Assembly (NCBI GenBank): GCA_029782225.1
Contig: JAKOVF010000130.1
Coordinates: 1 to 36,343 of the forward strand
Source: Chloroflexota bacterium
GTDB taxonomy: Bacteria; Chloroflexota; Anaerolineae; Anaerolineales; Villigracilaceae
Direction of reading: 5' to 3'
Length of the DNA stretch: 36,343 bases
Shown here piece by piece: positions 1 through 7,104 of the stretch. The position numbers and the translations under genes were made by a program. Below the pieces are notes generated by a model, which saw only the letters and a list, made by a program, of their open reading frames with translations, searched no databases and was not told the origin of the DNA. Numbering within the stretch: position 1 is the stretch's first letter; every line of letters starts with the position of its first letter.

Positions 1-221
1 TGCAATTCACGTTCGATCACCGGCGTAGCTGCCCAGAGGTTAATAAACACATCTGGGCTACTGCCTTTCAGCAGAGAAGACAGGGAACCCGCAAGACGCT
101 TAGCTACGGCCTGCTCCAGCTCAATCCTGTCGGCAAGCCACAGCTCACCGCCAGGACGCATTGCATCCCATGTCTGCTTGTCCTCTAGCGACAAGTGCCT
201 TGGAACCTGGTATCCAAGCAT
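1..221 (-). CDS. Unknown protein, C-terminus cut by window edge
   Basis: Seventy-three complete codons are visible, starting MLGYQVPRHLSLEDKQTW and ending at the left edge with no stop. The ATG at 221 follows an AAAGGA ribosome site and lies 24 bases after the SSB-like gene's stop, so it is the next gene of the same minus-strand operon. The residues alternate between acidic and hydrophobic and look helical; I recognise no family. If the window's ends are joined, the frame continues for 26 codons at 36265-36343 and gives a 99-residue protein ending in a basic, tryptophan-containing stretch. The reading frame and ribosome site are seen directly; the closure is inference. Confidence 0.7.
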   Translation of the reverse strand, partial: MLGYQVPRHLSLEDKQTWDAMRPGGELWLADRIELEQAVAKRLAGSLSSLLKGSSPDVFINLWAATPVIEREL

Positions 222-245
222 GACGCAATCCTTTCTGTTGCCGTA

Positions 246-812
246 CTAGAAGGGGATTTCATCCTCGGCGTCAATCTCGACATCCGCAGTCTTGGATTCA
301 CCGACAGAAACCTCGACCACATCACCGGACTGGTCATCAGCCGGCGCAACCGGCTGCTCAGCTCCAGTCAGGATGGCGTAGCACTTGTTGACGGTTTCCT
401 CGATTTTCCGCAAGACGAGCATGGCGTCACCAGGAAGCGGCCCGTTCTGTCGCCCATACCCAAAGCGTCGATTGCCGCGACCATTGTCGCTGGCGGACTT
501 GGGGATGTATTTGACTTTGTACTTCTTACAGAGACGAGCCATCATGTCTGTGTAGAAGAACGTGCCATATCTGACAACACGTGGCGATTCGTCTGCGGAT
601 AAGCCGAAAACGTGGTAAACTTTTGTTTCGTCTTCTTCTAACTCACACGCTACCACCACCGTGTTTTCGTCAATGGCCACGCGATCCCCAACCCTAATAA
701 ACGTTGTGTTGAAGTCACGCAGGGTCGAAGCTGCCTTGCGGTCGATCCCAGTGATGGCCATGTACCACTGGTAGGCATCCTTAAAAGTCACATAAATCTG
801 GTTCTTCGCCAT
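246..812 (-). CDS. Candidate single-stranded DNA-binding protein (SSB-type C-terminal tip)
   Basis: 188 residues. The ATG at 812 has a strong ACGGAGGTAG ribosome site and lies 32 bases inside the end of the primase-helicase gene. The clearest feature is the C-terminus: a low-complexity acidic linker (about residues 150-182) ending in DAEDEIPF, nearly identical to the bacterial SSB tip DDDIPF that recruits replication and repair partners. The first 115 residues contain alternating beta-like stretches and a basic, Gly/Arg/Asn-rich patch near residues 108-123 that could contact DNA, but I cannot recognise an OB-fold by eye. Its place directly after the primase-helicase supports a replication role. 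What is seen is the tail and the neighbourhood; single-strand binding is inferred. It could also be a partner that borrows an SSB-like tail. Confidence 0.6.
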   Translation of the reverse strand: MAKNQIYVTFKDAYQWYMAITGIDRKAASTLRDFNTTFIRVGDRVAIDENTVVVACELEEDETKVYHVFGLSADESPRVVRYGTFFYTDMMARLCKKYKVKYIPKSASDNGRGNRRFGYGRQNGPLPGDAMLVLRKIEETVNKCYAILTGAEQPVAPADDQSGDVVEVSVGESKTADVEIDAEDEIPF

Positions 813-2604
813 CGTACACTACCTCCGTAGGAGTGAATGCTAAACTCCGGCTGTCCAGTAATGTCGATCCTTGTGGGCCGGAGCAATCCACAAAGAGCTG
901 TCCATCGGGGATAAAATTACACGTCACCAGGTTGGACTTGATTGGTCGGTGTCGGTTCTTGGCGACGGTAATCTTGTAGTTGGATGTAGTCTTGGTTCGC
1001 AGCAGTTTGCCGAAGAGGATCATGTCGGCGTCTTGCTCAAACTGGCCACTGTCGCGGATGTGCCCCATGCGGTATTCCTCTGCCCCCTCTGCCCCCCTGT
1101 TGAGCTGCACTAATAAAACAATAGGTAGGCGAAGGCGGGTTGCGATTTGCCGCATGGCCAGTGAAACGGCTGACGCTTCGGCATAGCGGGACTCGGCTCG
1201 TTGCGTTGCGAGAAGCTGGGCATAATCCACCACAACCAGGGAGATATTCTCGACGGATTCAATCATGGTGCAGGCGCGGGCCAACGTCCCGCAACTTTCT
1301 GCCACCATGATCTTGTCGGAGATATTGCGAAGCTGCTCATCATCAATGCTCATCTGGCTGGCTCGTTGGAGCAACCGACGGGCAATGGCAATGGCCGTCA
1401 TTTCCTCGCTGATGTAGAGGACTCGCTTATCTTGCTTGGCCGCTTCCCACGCAACTTGAATCCCAAAGACGGACTTCCCGTGTCCAGGTCTGCCGCCAAA
1501 CAGGACTAGCTCACCGGCCTTGAATCCACCGCCAATGGCGTCGTCAAGGGTCGTAATGCCGGTCGTAAAGAAGCCTGCCGCGTCTTCGGATTCCTTTTTG
1601 GCTGCATTGAGGATACTGCCGAGAGGTATAGCGACCGGCTCACGCTGGAGCAACTCTGGTGTGACGACCATCCTCGGCTTTGCTAATAGCTCGCCCCAGG
1701 ATGGTCTGGTGGCCTGGTATGCTCGCTTGAGTTTATTGGCCAGCTCCCTCTCTGTCCAGGGTGGCAGGCAACGTTTGTTGTATTCGTGGAGTGCTTGCCA
1801 TGCTTGCGCCGGCGGAAGAGCAAACCCACGGATAAGCGTGCAAGCGAGGGTGAAGGTTTTCTTATCGCCACCTTGCCCCTCAATAGCCGGATCAGAGCGA
1901 TCCAGGTATCTGAGCGCCCGTTCCAGTCGCTCCTCAACTGGGTAGGCTTTCAACCAGTCTGGCTCGTTAATCTTGGGTGCAGTGCTCTCATCAAGGACAA
2001 CAGTCTGAAGAGCCGGTACTTCCCGTTGTGGGTCTTGCCCCAGGATTATCCCGAAGTTCGTCTCGGCCCAGTCAAGCAGGATGTCTTTGTCGATGGTGGC
2101 AGGTTCCTTGGCCATGCCTCTGAGTCGCAATCCTGTGACGGTGAAGTACCTACTATGAGAGTAGATTTCCAGGCCGTTCTCAAATTTCCGTCCGTCGATG
2201 GAGAAACCAGGAACGCTCACCCAGATTTTGATTCCTGTCCCACTGGGGGACATTTCGGCGTAGGTGCCCAACTCACAGAGCGCATTGTGAATGTGCTTTG
2301 TGATCTTGCCGTTGGTGATGCAGTCATCAATGTCGATCCCAACCAGGCTGTCGTTGTTTGTGAAAACAAATCCGATTCCAGAATAGTGGTCTGCCCTTTT
2401 CTGGTAGGTGTCGGCAACCGTTTGGAATGCCGCCCAATGAGCAGGGTCCACAGTTGACGCCCGAAAGCCGTTGACCTGATAGGGGACTTTTCTGCCGTCT
2501 TCATTACGCCAGAGCACCCATTGCTTGTAGTCTCTCAAGGTCTTCGGAATATTCGCAATCACAATCTTCAATGATGTCGTCTGTGTCGTTTGTTCCTGCA
2601 TCAT
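781..2604 (-). CDS. Primase/polymerase (AEP-like) fused to DnaB-type helicase
   Basis: 607 residues from the first ATG of an ATGATG pair at 2604, preceded by AGGGAG. The frame is open further upstream but has no ribosome site there. The N-terminal third resembles the primase-polymerase domain of NrS-1-like phage proteins: WVLWR near 30, the metal-binding DxD in GIDIDD (89-94), SPSGTGIKIW (119-128) and EIYSHSRYFTVTG (146-158). A helical primase-C-terminal-like segment follows (about 225-300). The C-terminal half is a RecA-fold DnaB helicase: Walker A GGRPGHGKS (370-378), Walker B LVVVDYAQLL (D460), then a QLNR motif and a motif resembling ESGSIEQDAD. It should prime and unwind at the fork. A lysine sits where AEP primases usually carry the motif II histidine (K126). 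The start overlaps the upstream gene by 101 bases. Confidence 0.88.
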   Translation of the reverse strand: MMQEQTTQTTSLKIVIANIPKTLRDYKQWVLWRNEDGRKVPYQVNGFRASTVDPAHWAAFQTVADTYQKRADHYSGIGFVFTNNDSLVGIDIDDCITNGKITKHIHNALCELGTYAEMSPSGTGIKIWVSVPGFSIDGRKFENGLEIYSHSRYFTVTGLRLRGMAKEPATIDKDILLDWAETNFGIILGQDPQREVPALQTVVLDESTAPKINEPDWLKAYPVEERLERALRYLDRSDPAIEGQGGDKKTFTLACTLIRGFALPPAQAWQALHEYNKRCLPPWTERELANKLKRAYQATRPSWGELLAKPRMVVTPELLQREPVAIPLGSILNAAKKESEDAAGFFTTGITTLDDAIGGGFKAGELVLFGGRPGHGKSVFGIQVAWEAAKQDKRVLYISEEMTAIAIARRLLQRASQMSIDDEQLRNISDKIMVAESCGTLARACTMIESVENISLVVVDYAQLLATQRAESRYAEASAVSLAMRQIATRLRLPIVLLVQLNRGAEGAEEYRMGHIRDSGQFEQDADMILFGKLLRTKTTSNYKITVAKNRHRPIKSNLVTCNFIPDGQLFVDCSGPQGSTLLDSRSLAFTPTEVVYDGEEPDLCDF

Positions 2605-3433
2605 GGCTCCCTGTATTCCCGTTTTGTTTGCTTTCAAACTCTTTGATCTTGTCGTAGATCGAAACCATTCCGGCGTTGCGAATCCAGCGTACCGGCGCAT
2701 CCCGTGGTTCAGATGGAATCGCATTGGCATTCATGGGTTGCCAGTAATCCATAGCCGCCGACGTTCCGTCTAACTCATGTTGCAGAAACTCCCCACGGAA
2801 AAGGCGATAAGACATGACAACGGCTTTGACCGGCGAACCGGCGTAATAGGGGACTGGTTTTGGGGTAAGAACTGGATCACAATCCATTGTGAAAGCCATT
2901 CCAAGGGGCACAAAGTTTCTAGTCTGGGATGCTGGGTTGCTTTCCCAAACCGCGAATCCTTCTCGGCTGTTGAAGTACCGGCCAATGCTTGTGGCAATCT
3001 CTTCTGCCGGTTTGAACATTTTCAATTCCATGCCATACAATGCAACTGGACGCAACCACAAAGGTGGTTTCCATCCCCTCTTTTCCCCGTAGTCAATCCA
3101 GCGGTTAAGCAGGATAAACGTTGCCCGCACTCGTACAATTGCGCCGGAAATGTGAATGTCGTCGGTTTCCAGTGGCAGGCTGGCCTCGTATTCGGCGAGT
3201 TTGAGTATGTCGGCATCGGGATCGCTGGTAGCTTCCAGGAACGTGCTGGCTCTTGCAAATTCGCATATTTCGCATATCCGACATCCTGCACCCAGCCGAT
3301 GGCCTCTTCGCAGGGAATTAACAACCAGGGCCGGCGCACCCAATCCCGCTACGTATCTGTCAATCTGAAGTGACAGTTTCCCGCCGTCCGTCCCAATGGC
3401 GGCGCGACTGCAAGCAATAGCATCCAGTAACAT
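2504..3433 (-). CDS. Unknown protein, first gene after a strong promoter
   Basis: 309 residues from the ATG at 3433, chosen because GGAG lies 8 bases before it; a longer TTG-initiated version at 3481 has no ribosome site. I recognise no family. A cysteine cluster (C51, C54, C57) lies near the N-terminus, the middle is mixed alpha/beta with many aromatics, and the last 50 residues are strongly acidic with two further cysteines. It is the first gene downstream of the promoter at 3493-3521 and comes directly before the primase-helicase, overlapping it by 101 bases. A replication-associated role, perhaps as a helicase loader or accessory factor, is a guess from position alone. Metal binding by the cysteines is possible but unproven. 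Confidence 0.65.
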   Translation of the reverse strand: MLLDAIACSRAAIGTDGGKLSLQIDRYVAGLGAPALVVNSLRRGHRLGAGCRICEICEFARASTFLEATSDPDADILKLAEYEASLPLETDDIHISGAIVRVRATFILLNRWIDYGEKRGWKPPLWLRPVALYGMELKMFKPAEEIATSIGRYFNSREGFAVWESNPASQTRNFVPLGMAFTMDCDPVLTPKPVPYYAGSPVKAVVMSYRLFRGEFLQHELDGTSAAMDYWQPMNANAIPSEPRDAPVRWIRNAGMVSIYDKIKEFESKQNGNTGSHDAGTNDTDDIIEDCDCEYSEDLERLQAMGALA

Positions 3434-3492
3434 GCGCGTCTCCGTTCGCTTGAAAAATGAGATTCCCCGTGGCAGAAACAAAAGCCGACGCG

Positions 3493-3521
3493 ATTATAAA
3501 GTGGCGCGTAACGGCGGTCAA
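3493..3521 (-). promoter_or_regulatory. Sigma70-type promoter for the primase-helicase operon
   Basis: On the minus strand TTGACC (3516-3521), a 17-base spacer, then TATAAT (3493-3498), with an expected start near 3486. This is five of six and six of six consensus bases at ideal spacing, in the 108-base gap between the methyltransferase stop and the unknown gene at 3433. The predicted leader is about 53 bases. Confidence 0.82.
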
Positions 3522-3541
3522 TAGGGGAATGGACGCAAAAA

Positions 3542-4537
3542 TTAGCAACCGATAGCGCGCCACAGCTTTGATAGCTCCGCCAGCCATTTCTTCGTAAACC
3601 GCACAGGCTCGCCGGTAAAGGCTGCCTTGGCTTGCGTGGCTTCCCAGAGCTTGGGATTGACAACAATGGTCTCGATCCGATCAGGTCGCCGCTTCTCGAT
3701 TGCACGTCGGCTCATATTAGGGGTTAACGCATAGGACGGCGTGGGAACAATCAGGTCAATCTTTTTCCAGCCAGCATCAAGGAGCGGCTGGTAGATGTCG
3801 CCCCAACCCAACGTGGCCATGACATAGCCTTGAGAAGCTAGCATTGCTTCCACAAGTTGCTTGTGGTGGGCAAGGTTGGTTTTCGTGCTGTAGTAGAACT
3901 TGTTGCATTTCTCGCGGCATAACTGCGGCAAGTAAGGCGGGTCAATATAAAAGGTTGTGCTTTCCGAGTCCCAACGTCTGATACAGTCAATGGCATCCTC
4001 TTGGGTGATAATCGCCCAGCGAATCCTCTCGTGGAGTCGCGGAATGGAATCCGGCCTTTTGGTCCATGCCGAGATCGGGGAAAACGTCTTCCTGTCCGTG
4101 CGGCCAGGCTCCAAAGCAAGACGTTTGGTCCGTCCCCACCCAGACGCCGTACTGCATTTGGCCGACACGCTCTGATTGGCCAGCACCATGATGGCCCAGG
4201 CACGCAACACGTCCGACCATCGGTCGTAGGTTTGCGAGATGACATAAGCGCGCAGAAACGCCGCATTGCTATAGGGCGTGCGGGCGAGCATATCATACAA
4301 GACCCCGTGACCTTCTTCGCTAGCCAAAACCCGATAAAGGGAAACGAGTAGCGGATCAGTGTCATTCAGGACTTCAGTTTCGCGCCGGCTGGTGTTCAGA
4401 AAGACGGCCCCAGCGCCGGCGTAGGGTTCCACATAACAGGAACCAATGTCGCCAATGATCTCGCACAACAGGGGGGCGAGCATCTGCTTTCCGCCAAACC
4501 AGCGGACGGCTGGTGGAATGTCGAGCTTCGAGATCAT
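3542..4537 (-). CDS. Dam-like DNA N6-adenine methyltransferase (D12 class)
   Basis: 331 residues. Transfers a methyl group from S-adenosylmethionine to adenine in DNA, usually to protect phage DNA or mark it for replication or packaging. Motifs run in the Dam/D12 order: RWFGGK (12-17), the SAM-binding VEPYAGAGAVF (36-46), the LNDTDP segment (57-62), and the catalytic DPPY (199-202). Length is slightly above the E. coli Dam norm (278). The start shares an ATGA overlap with the end of the metallophosphoesterase gene, so the two are probably translationally coupled. No restriction endonuclease partner is visible in the window, so this is probably a solitary methyltransferase. The recognition site cannot be read from the sequence. 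Confidence 0.9.
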   Translation of the reverse strand: MISKLDIPPAVRWFGGKQMLAPLLCEIIGDIGSCYVEPYAGAGAVFLNTSRRETEVLNDTDPLLVSLYRVLASEEGHGVLYDMLARTPYSNAAFLRAYVISQTYDRWSDVLRAWAIMVLANQSVSAKCSTASGWGRTKRLALEPGRTDRKTFSPISAWTKRPDSIPRLHERIRWAIITQEDAIDCIRRWDSESTTFYIDPPYLPQLCREKCNKFYYSTKTNLAHHKQLVEAMLASQGYVMATLGWGDIYQPLLDAGWKKIDLIVPTPSYALTPNMSRRAIEKRRPDRIETIVVNPKLWEATQAKAAFTGEPVRFTKKWLAELSKLWRAIGC

Positions 4538-5262
4538 ACGATAGCCTCTCCCTTCTGAATAAGCACCGGAATGATTTGCTCTGCTCTCTTGGTTTCCCGC
4601 ATCAGAACAGCACCGTGCACCCAGTTGGTTGGCTTGCCACTAGCCCACCAGGGTTGCAGGCTACAAAGACAACCCGCGCTGGCAGCCGTGATGGGGTGTC
4701 CGCCAGTCACACGTCCTTGGCAAATCATTTCGAGTCGGTGGGTGTGGCCGTAGATGACGCTATTGCCACACGAATTGCGGATGTGGGTCCAGGGGGCCAT
4801 CACCCCTTCTGACCAGGCGTGCACAGCAATAGTACGTGAGTTGACTCGGTACAGGGCACGTCGCTTGGTGTTGGCTCGGTAGGGAATCCACTCGACGCCA
4901 ACAGTATCTTTCAAATGCTCTTCCAAGCTGACAAACCGCGCAATGCTTGCGGCTTCATGGCGGGCCAGCCAGCGGTTCAGTCGATACTCGTGGTTTCCCT
5001 CCAGGTACACAATCCGCTTGCAGCATTTGCGTAACTCGGACAGGTAGTCAACAGCCAGCTCCAGGTCACGCTTCAGTTCGCGGTCCCTGTCTTCGTGGAG
5101 CGTCTTGGGGTGCTGACTGAATTGGTTGCAGTCCAGCCAGTCACCCAGAATGACGATTTCTGCTGGCCTAGTACGAGCAGCTAGCCTCAAGACGGCGTCC
5201 ATAGCCGAGTGAGAGTGATAGGGGATGTGGGCGTCCCCAATGAAAAGTCGGGTGCTACTCAC
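4534..5262 (-). CDS. Calcineurin-like metallophosphoesterase
   Basis: 242 residues from a GTG at 5262 with GGAG upstream. The two-metal phosphoesterase signature is complete: GDAH (D10, H12), GDWLD (D41), GNHE (N90, H91), a single histidine in AVHAW (H148) and GHTH (H173, H175). Such enzymes hydrolyse phosphomono- or diesters. In phages they are seen as nucleases, nucleotide phosphatases or nucleic-acid end-processing enzymes, and the substrate here cannot be told. It precedes and overlaps the methyltransferase by four bases within the recombination/modification operon that also carries the exonuclease and the PD-(D/E)xK-like nuclease, so a DNA-processing role is likely but inferred. Confidence 0.88.
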   Translation of the reverse strand: MSSTRLFIGDAHIPYHSHSAMDAVLRLAARTRPAEIVILGDWLDCNQFSQHPKTLHEDRDRELKRDLELAVDYLSELRKCCKRIVYLEGNHEYRLNRWLARHEAASIARFVSLEEHLKDTVGVEWIPYRANTKRRALYRVNSRTIAVHAWSEGVMAPWTHIRNSCGNSVIYGHTHRLEMICQGRVTGGHPITAASAGCLCSLQPWWASGKPTNWVHGAVLMRETKRAEQIIPVLIQKGEAIV

Positions 5263-5298
5263 AATGCTCTCTCCGTAGAAGTGGGCCCGACAAGTCAG

Positions 5299-5676
5299 TC
5301 AAGCGTTAGCTTCGAGTTCGTCATCATCGTCTTCGTCATCGAGATCATCGAAGTCTTCCATGTCATCATCGGGCGGGGCGGTCTCAACGAACGGATAGAC
5401 TGTATTGGGAAGACCACGAAGTGACGCCAAAATGTCGCTAACGTAGTGAATCTGGGCGATTACGGCACGATCACCGTGGAAAAAAATAGACTCCAGGGAG
5501 TTGAAGATGTTCTGGAAAATGCGATAGCTCTCAGCGTCGGCGAGTTGCCTGGTCCTGATGGATGTTTGAAAGCTAAAGCTAACGCCGTGTATGATCACAG
5601 AGATAAACGGTATTCCGTTATCATCAAGACTCAGAATTACATTCGCTGTCAATCGTCTCGGCAACAAGTCCTTCAT
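5299..5676 (-). CDS. Small protein with extreme acidic C-terminal tail
   Basis: 125 residues. The start at 5676 is fixed by TGGAGG six bases upstream; it lies 53 bases inside the end of the nuclease gene. Residues 1-95 look like a compact alpha/beta fold (LTANVILSL, ISVIIHGVSFSF, then two helices). The last 25 residues contain about 16 Asp/Glu with no Lys or Arg. Acidic tails of this kind are known in single-strand DNA-binding proteins such as T7 gp2.5, and in DNA mimics and chaperones. It sits between nuclease genes and the phosphoesterase. I do not recognise a family; a role in DNA metabolism is inferred from tail and position. Confidence 0.68.
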   Translation of the reverse strand: MKDLLPRRLTANVILSLDDNGIPFISVIIHGVSFSFQTSIRTRQLADAESYRIFQNIFNSLESIFFHGDRAVIAQIHYVSDILASLRGLPNTVYPFVETAPPDDDMEDFDDLDDEDDDDELEANA

Positions 5677-6025
5677 TACGAACCTCCAGGTCATAAATCT
5701 TGCAATGCCACGTGGCGCGGGTCTTTCCCTTTTTGACCGCACGCCGCCAAACCCAAAGCTGCGCCAAACCGCCAGAGTTTCGCCATGATCGGATTGCATC
5801 AAGCAGCTCAGCTTGGGTGTATTTCTTCATGTGGGCAGAGAATGACTGGGTGCACACTTGGACACCCATAATGCCAACACCAGGTTTGATGGCGACAAGA
5901 TCAATCCAGCCAAACAGGTCTTGGCGTTTTCTGGCATAGGGGTTCCAGCGTTCAGCGACAACAACAAGCCAGCCGTCATTGCGCAGGGCTTTGAGTGTCC
6001 TCTGGGTTGCTAGGTTCTGCTTCAT
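5624..6025 (-). CDS. PD-(D/E)xK-like nuclease (VRR-NUC/resolvase-like)
   Basis: 133 residues from the ATG at 6025 (GGAG 10 bases upstream); ATG 6058 is an alternative with no clear ribosome site. The N-terminal part has the layout of small phage Holliday-junction-resolvase/VRR-NUC-type nucleases: a helix, LVVVAERW (E25), RQDLFGWIDLVAI (D36, D42), then GVQVC (Q56). The D...QxC arrangement stands where typical members have D...(D/E)xK, so the active site is a variant. The C-terminal half is basic and tryptophan-rich (WVWRRAVKKGK), suitable for binding DNA. It is embedded by overlaps between two small genes downstream of the exonuclease. It likely cuts branched or recombining DNA; fold assignment is by motif only. 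Confidence 0.62.
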   Translation of the reverse strand: MKQNLATQRTLKALRNDGWLVVVAERWNPYARKRQDLFGWIDLVAIKPGVGIMGVQVCTQSFSAHMKKYTQAELLDAIRSWRNSGGLAQLWVWRRAVKKGKTRATWHCKIYDLEVRNEGLVAETIDSECNSES

Positions 6026-6239
6026 GCGTTCCAAGCTCCGCAGTAAGGATCGCTTCATCAAGGACGTGACAGGCTTCGTCGAGAAGATCGCCAAGACGAA
6101 AGATGACAAGGCAGACTTGGTCGGCAGTATCGTCGTTGTAACGTGCCCAGTCACTCCCTACGATCAGGTCAAAAATCTCTTGCAGATCAACTCGAACACG
6201 ATCAATGAGCGTGCGACAGAAGAGGATGTTTTTGCTCAT
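5976..6239 (-). CDS. Small unknown helical protein
   Basis: 87 residues from the ATG at 6239 with GCGGAG upstream. It begins 38 bases before the end of the exonuclease gene and ends 50 bases inside the nuclease gene, so it is translated out of phase with both at its edges. The sequence is predominantly helical (residues 8-72), acidic overall, with a Pro/Glu/Ser-rich tail ending PEDTQSPAQ. No motif is recognisable. Its tight packing between exonuclease and nuclease suggests a small partner of one of them, but this is inference from position only. Confidence 0.6.
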   Translation of the reverse strand: MSKNILFCRTLIDRVRVDLQEIFDLIVGSDWARYNDDTADQVCLVIFRLGDLLDEACHVLDEAILTAELGTHEAEPSNPEDTQSPAQ

Positions 6240-6942
6240 CTGTGGTCTCCGCTTGAGAACGCCATTCTTCAGGGATGGCAGATTGGCTTCCTGCTTCTTC
6301 TGGAAAAGGCCCCAACATATGAGACTCGCTTTGCGATTTGCTACGTCGGGCGCCGCTCCACTCTGGAACAGATGGGTCTAAGAGTGACGGTGGAATCTGC
6401 GGGACAACGTGCTCGTCCCAGAATTTTCTGCCGAGTACCTTGATCTTTGTCGCAAGGTCGCCAAAATAGGGAACTTCCCAGAGCTTCAGAGACGGGGAAC
6501 CGTTCCGAATAATGCAGGCCACACACACCGCCTGTTTAGCTTCAGTCACAAAATACTGCTGGGTGATTTGGGCAATCACATAATCCGGTGGGCCAGCTTT
6601 CCAGTGACTTGACATGTATTCGGACACAAGTTTACATTCGACAACAACTTTATGCTCGTCGTTCCATCCGTCCAGGTTGGCAATGAAGAGTGGATCATCC
6701 TTGTATTCCATGCAAACACTGCGATCTAGCCCGTATCCCAGCTCCGATTCTGCCCAATCAAGGATGCCACGTTCCAGAAACGAACCGGCAATCATCTGTG
6801 GAGTTGGCGGCTTGTACTTTCCAAGTACCTTAGATTCATACAGGTCTAGGATAGTCGAGAACGGGGAGAGACCCAGAAGGATTGGGGCATCCGACGCACC
6901 CAGTCGAGCTTGCCTTGCTTTGCGTTGTTCTTCGGTGATCAT
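6202..6942 (-). CDS. YqaJ/lambda-exonuclease-type recombination nuclease
   Basis: 246 residues. A 5'-3' exonuclease of this family makes single-stranded tails for annealing-type recombination. Visible motifs: GASDAP followed by LLGLSPF (residues 15-28), the helix GSFLERGILDW with E57, and the catalytic PD-(D/E)xK core LDGW (D91) ... VVECK (E102, K104), then QITQQ, all in the usual YqaJ order and length. The last 45 residues are a charged Ser/Glu-rich tail without known function. It is the first gene of an operon behind the promoter at 7006-7034. No RecT, Erf or Red-beta annealing partner is recognisable nearby; the SSB-like protein or one of the unknown small genes may fill that role. Confidence 0.88.
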   Translation of the reverse strand: MITEEQRKARQARLGASDAPILLGLSPFSTILDLYESKVLGKYKPPTPQMIAGSFLERGILDWAESELGYGLDRSVCMEYKDDPLFIANLDGWNDEHKVVVECKLVSEYMSSHWKAGPPDYVIAQITQQYFVTEAKQAVCVACIIRNGSPSLKLWEVPYFGDLATKIKVLGRKFWDEHVVPQIPPSLLDPSVPEWSGARRSKSQSESHMLGPFPEEAGSQSAIPEEWRSQAETTDEQKHPLLSHAH

Positions 6943-7005
6943 TGCCTTTGTCCAGCGTTGTCAAAAATTGCATTGCGATTTCTCCAGATGCAATTGCGCG
7001 CCGAT

Positions 7006-7034
7006 ATTTTACCCTGTTTTCGGGCCGCGTACAA
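7006..7034 (-). promoter_or_regulatory. Sigma70-type promoter for the recombination operon
   Basis: Minus strand TTGTAC (7029-7034), 17-base spacer, TAAAAT (7006-7011), predicted start near 6999, giving a leader of about 57 bases before the exonuclease ATG at 6942. The spacing is ideal and each box has one or two mismatches. It separates the virion gene block from the DNA-metabolism block. Confidence 0.68.
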
Positions 7035-7071
7035 TGAGGAGTAGGCAGGATGCCGCAGGGAAGCACAAACC

Positions 7072-7100
7072 GGCAGGCACAAACCTGCCTGTTTTCTTTT
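7072..7100 (+). terminator. Hairpin plus T-rich run between blocks
   Basis: GGCAGG (7072-7077), loop CACAAA, CCTGCC (7084-7089), followed on the plus strand by tgttttcttttt. That is a factor-independent terminator for plus-strand transcription. Read in the minus direction the same hairpin lies just after the giant virion gene's stop, but is followed by GGTTTGTG, only a poor U tract, so it would end minus-strand transcripts weakly at best. No plus-strand gene precedes it. Confidence 0.5.
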
Positions 7101-7104
7101 TGCC

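Noticed and set aside
1786..2457. Long plus-strand open frame inside the primase-helicase gene
   Set aside because: It is antisense to strongly conserved primase and helicase motifs, with no ribosome site or promoter. A shadow frame.
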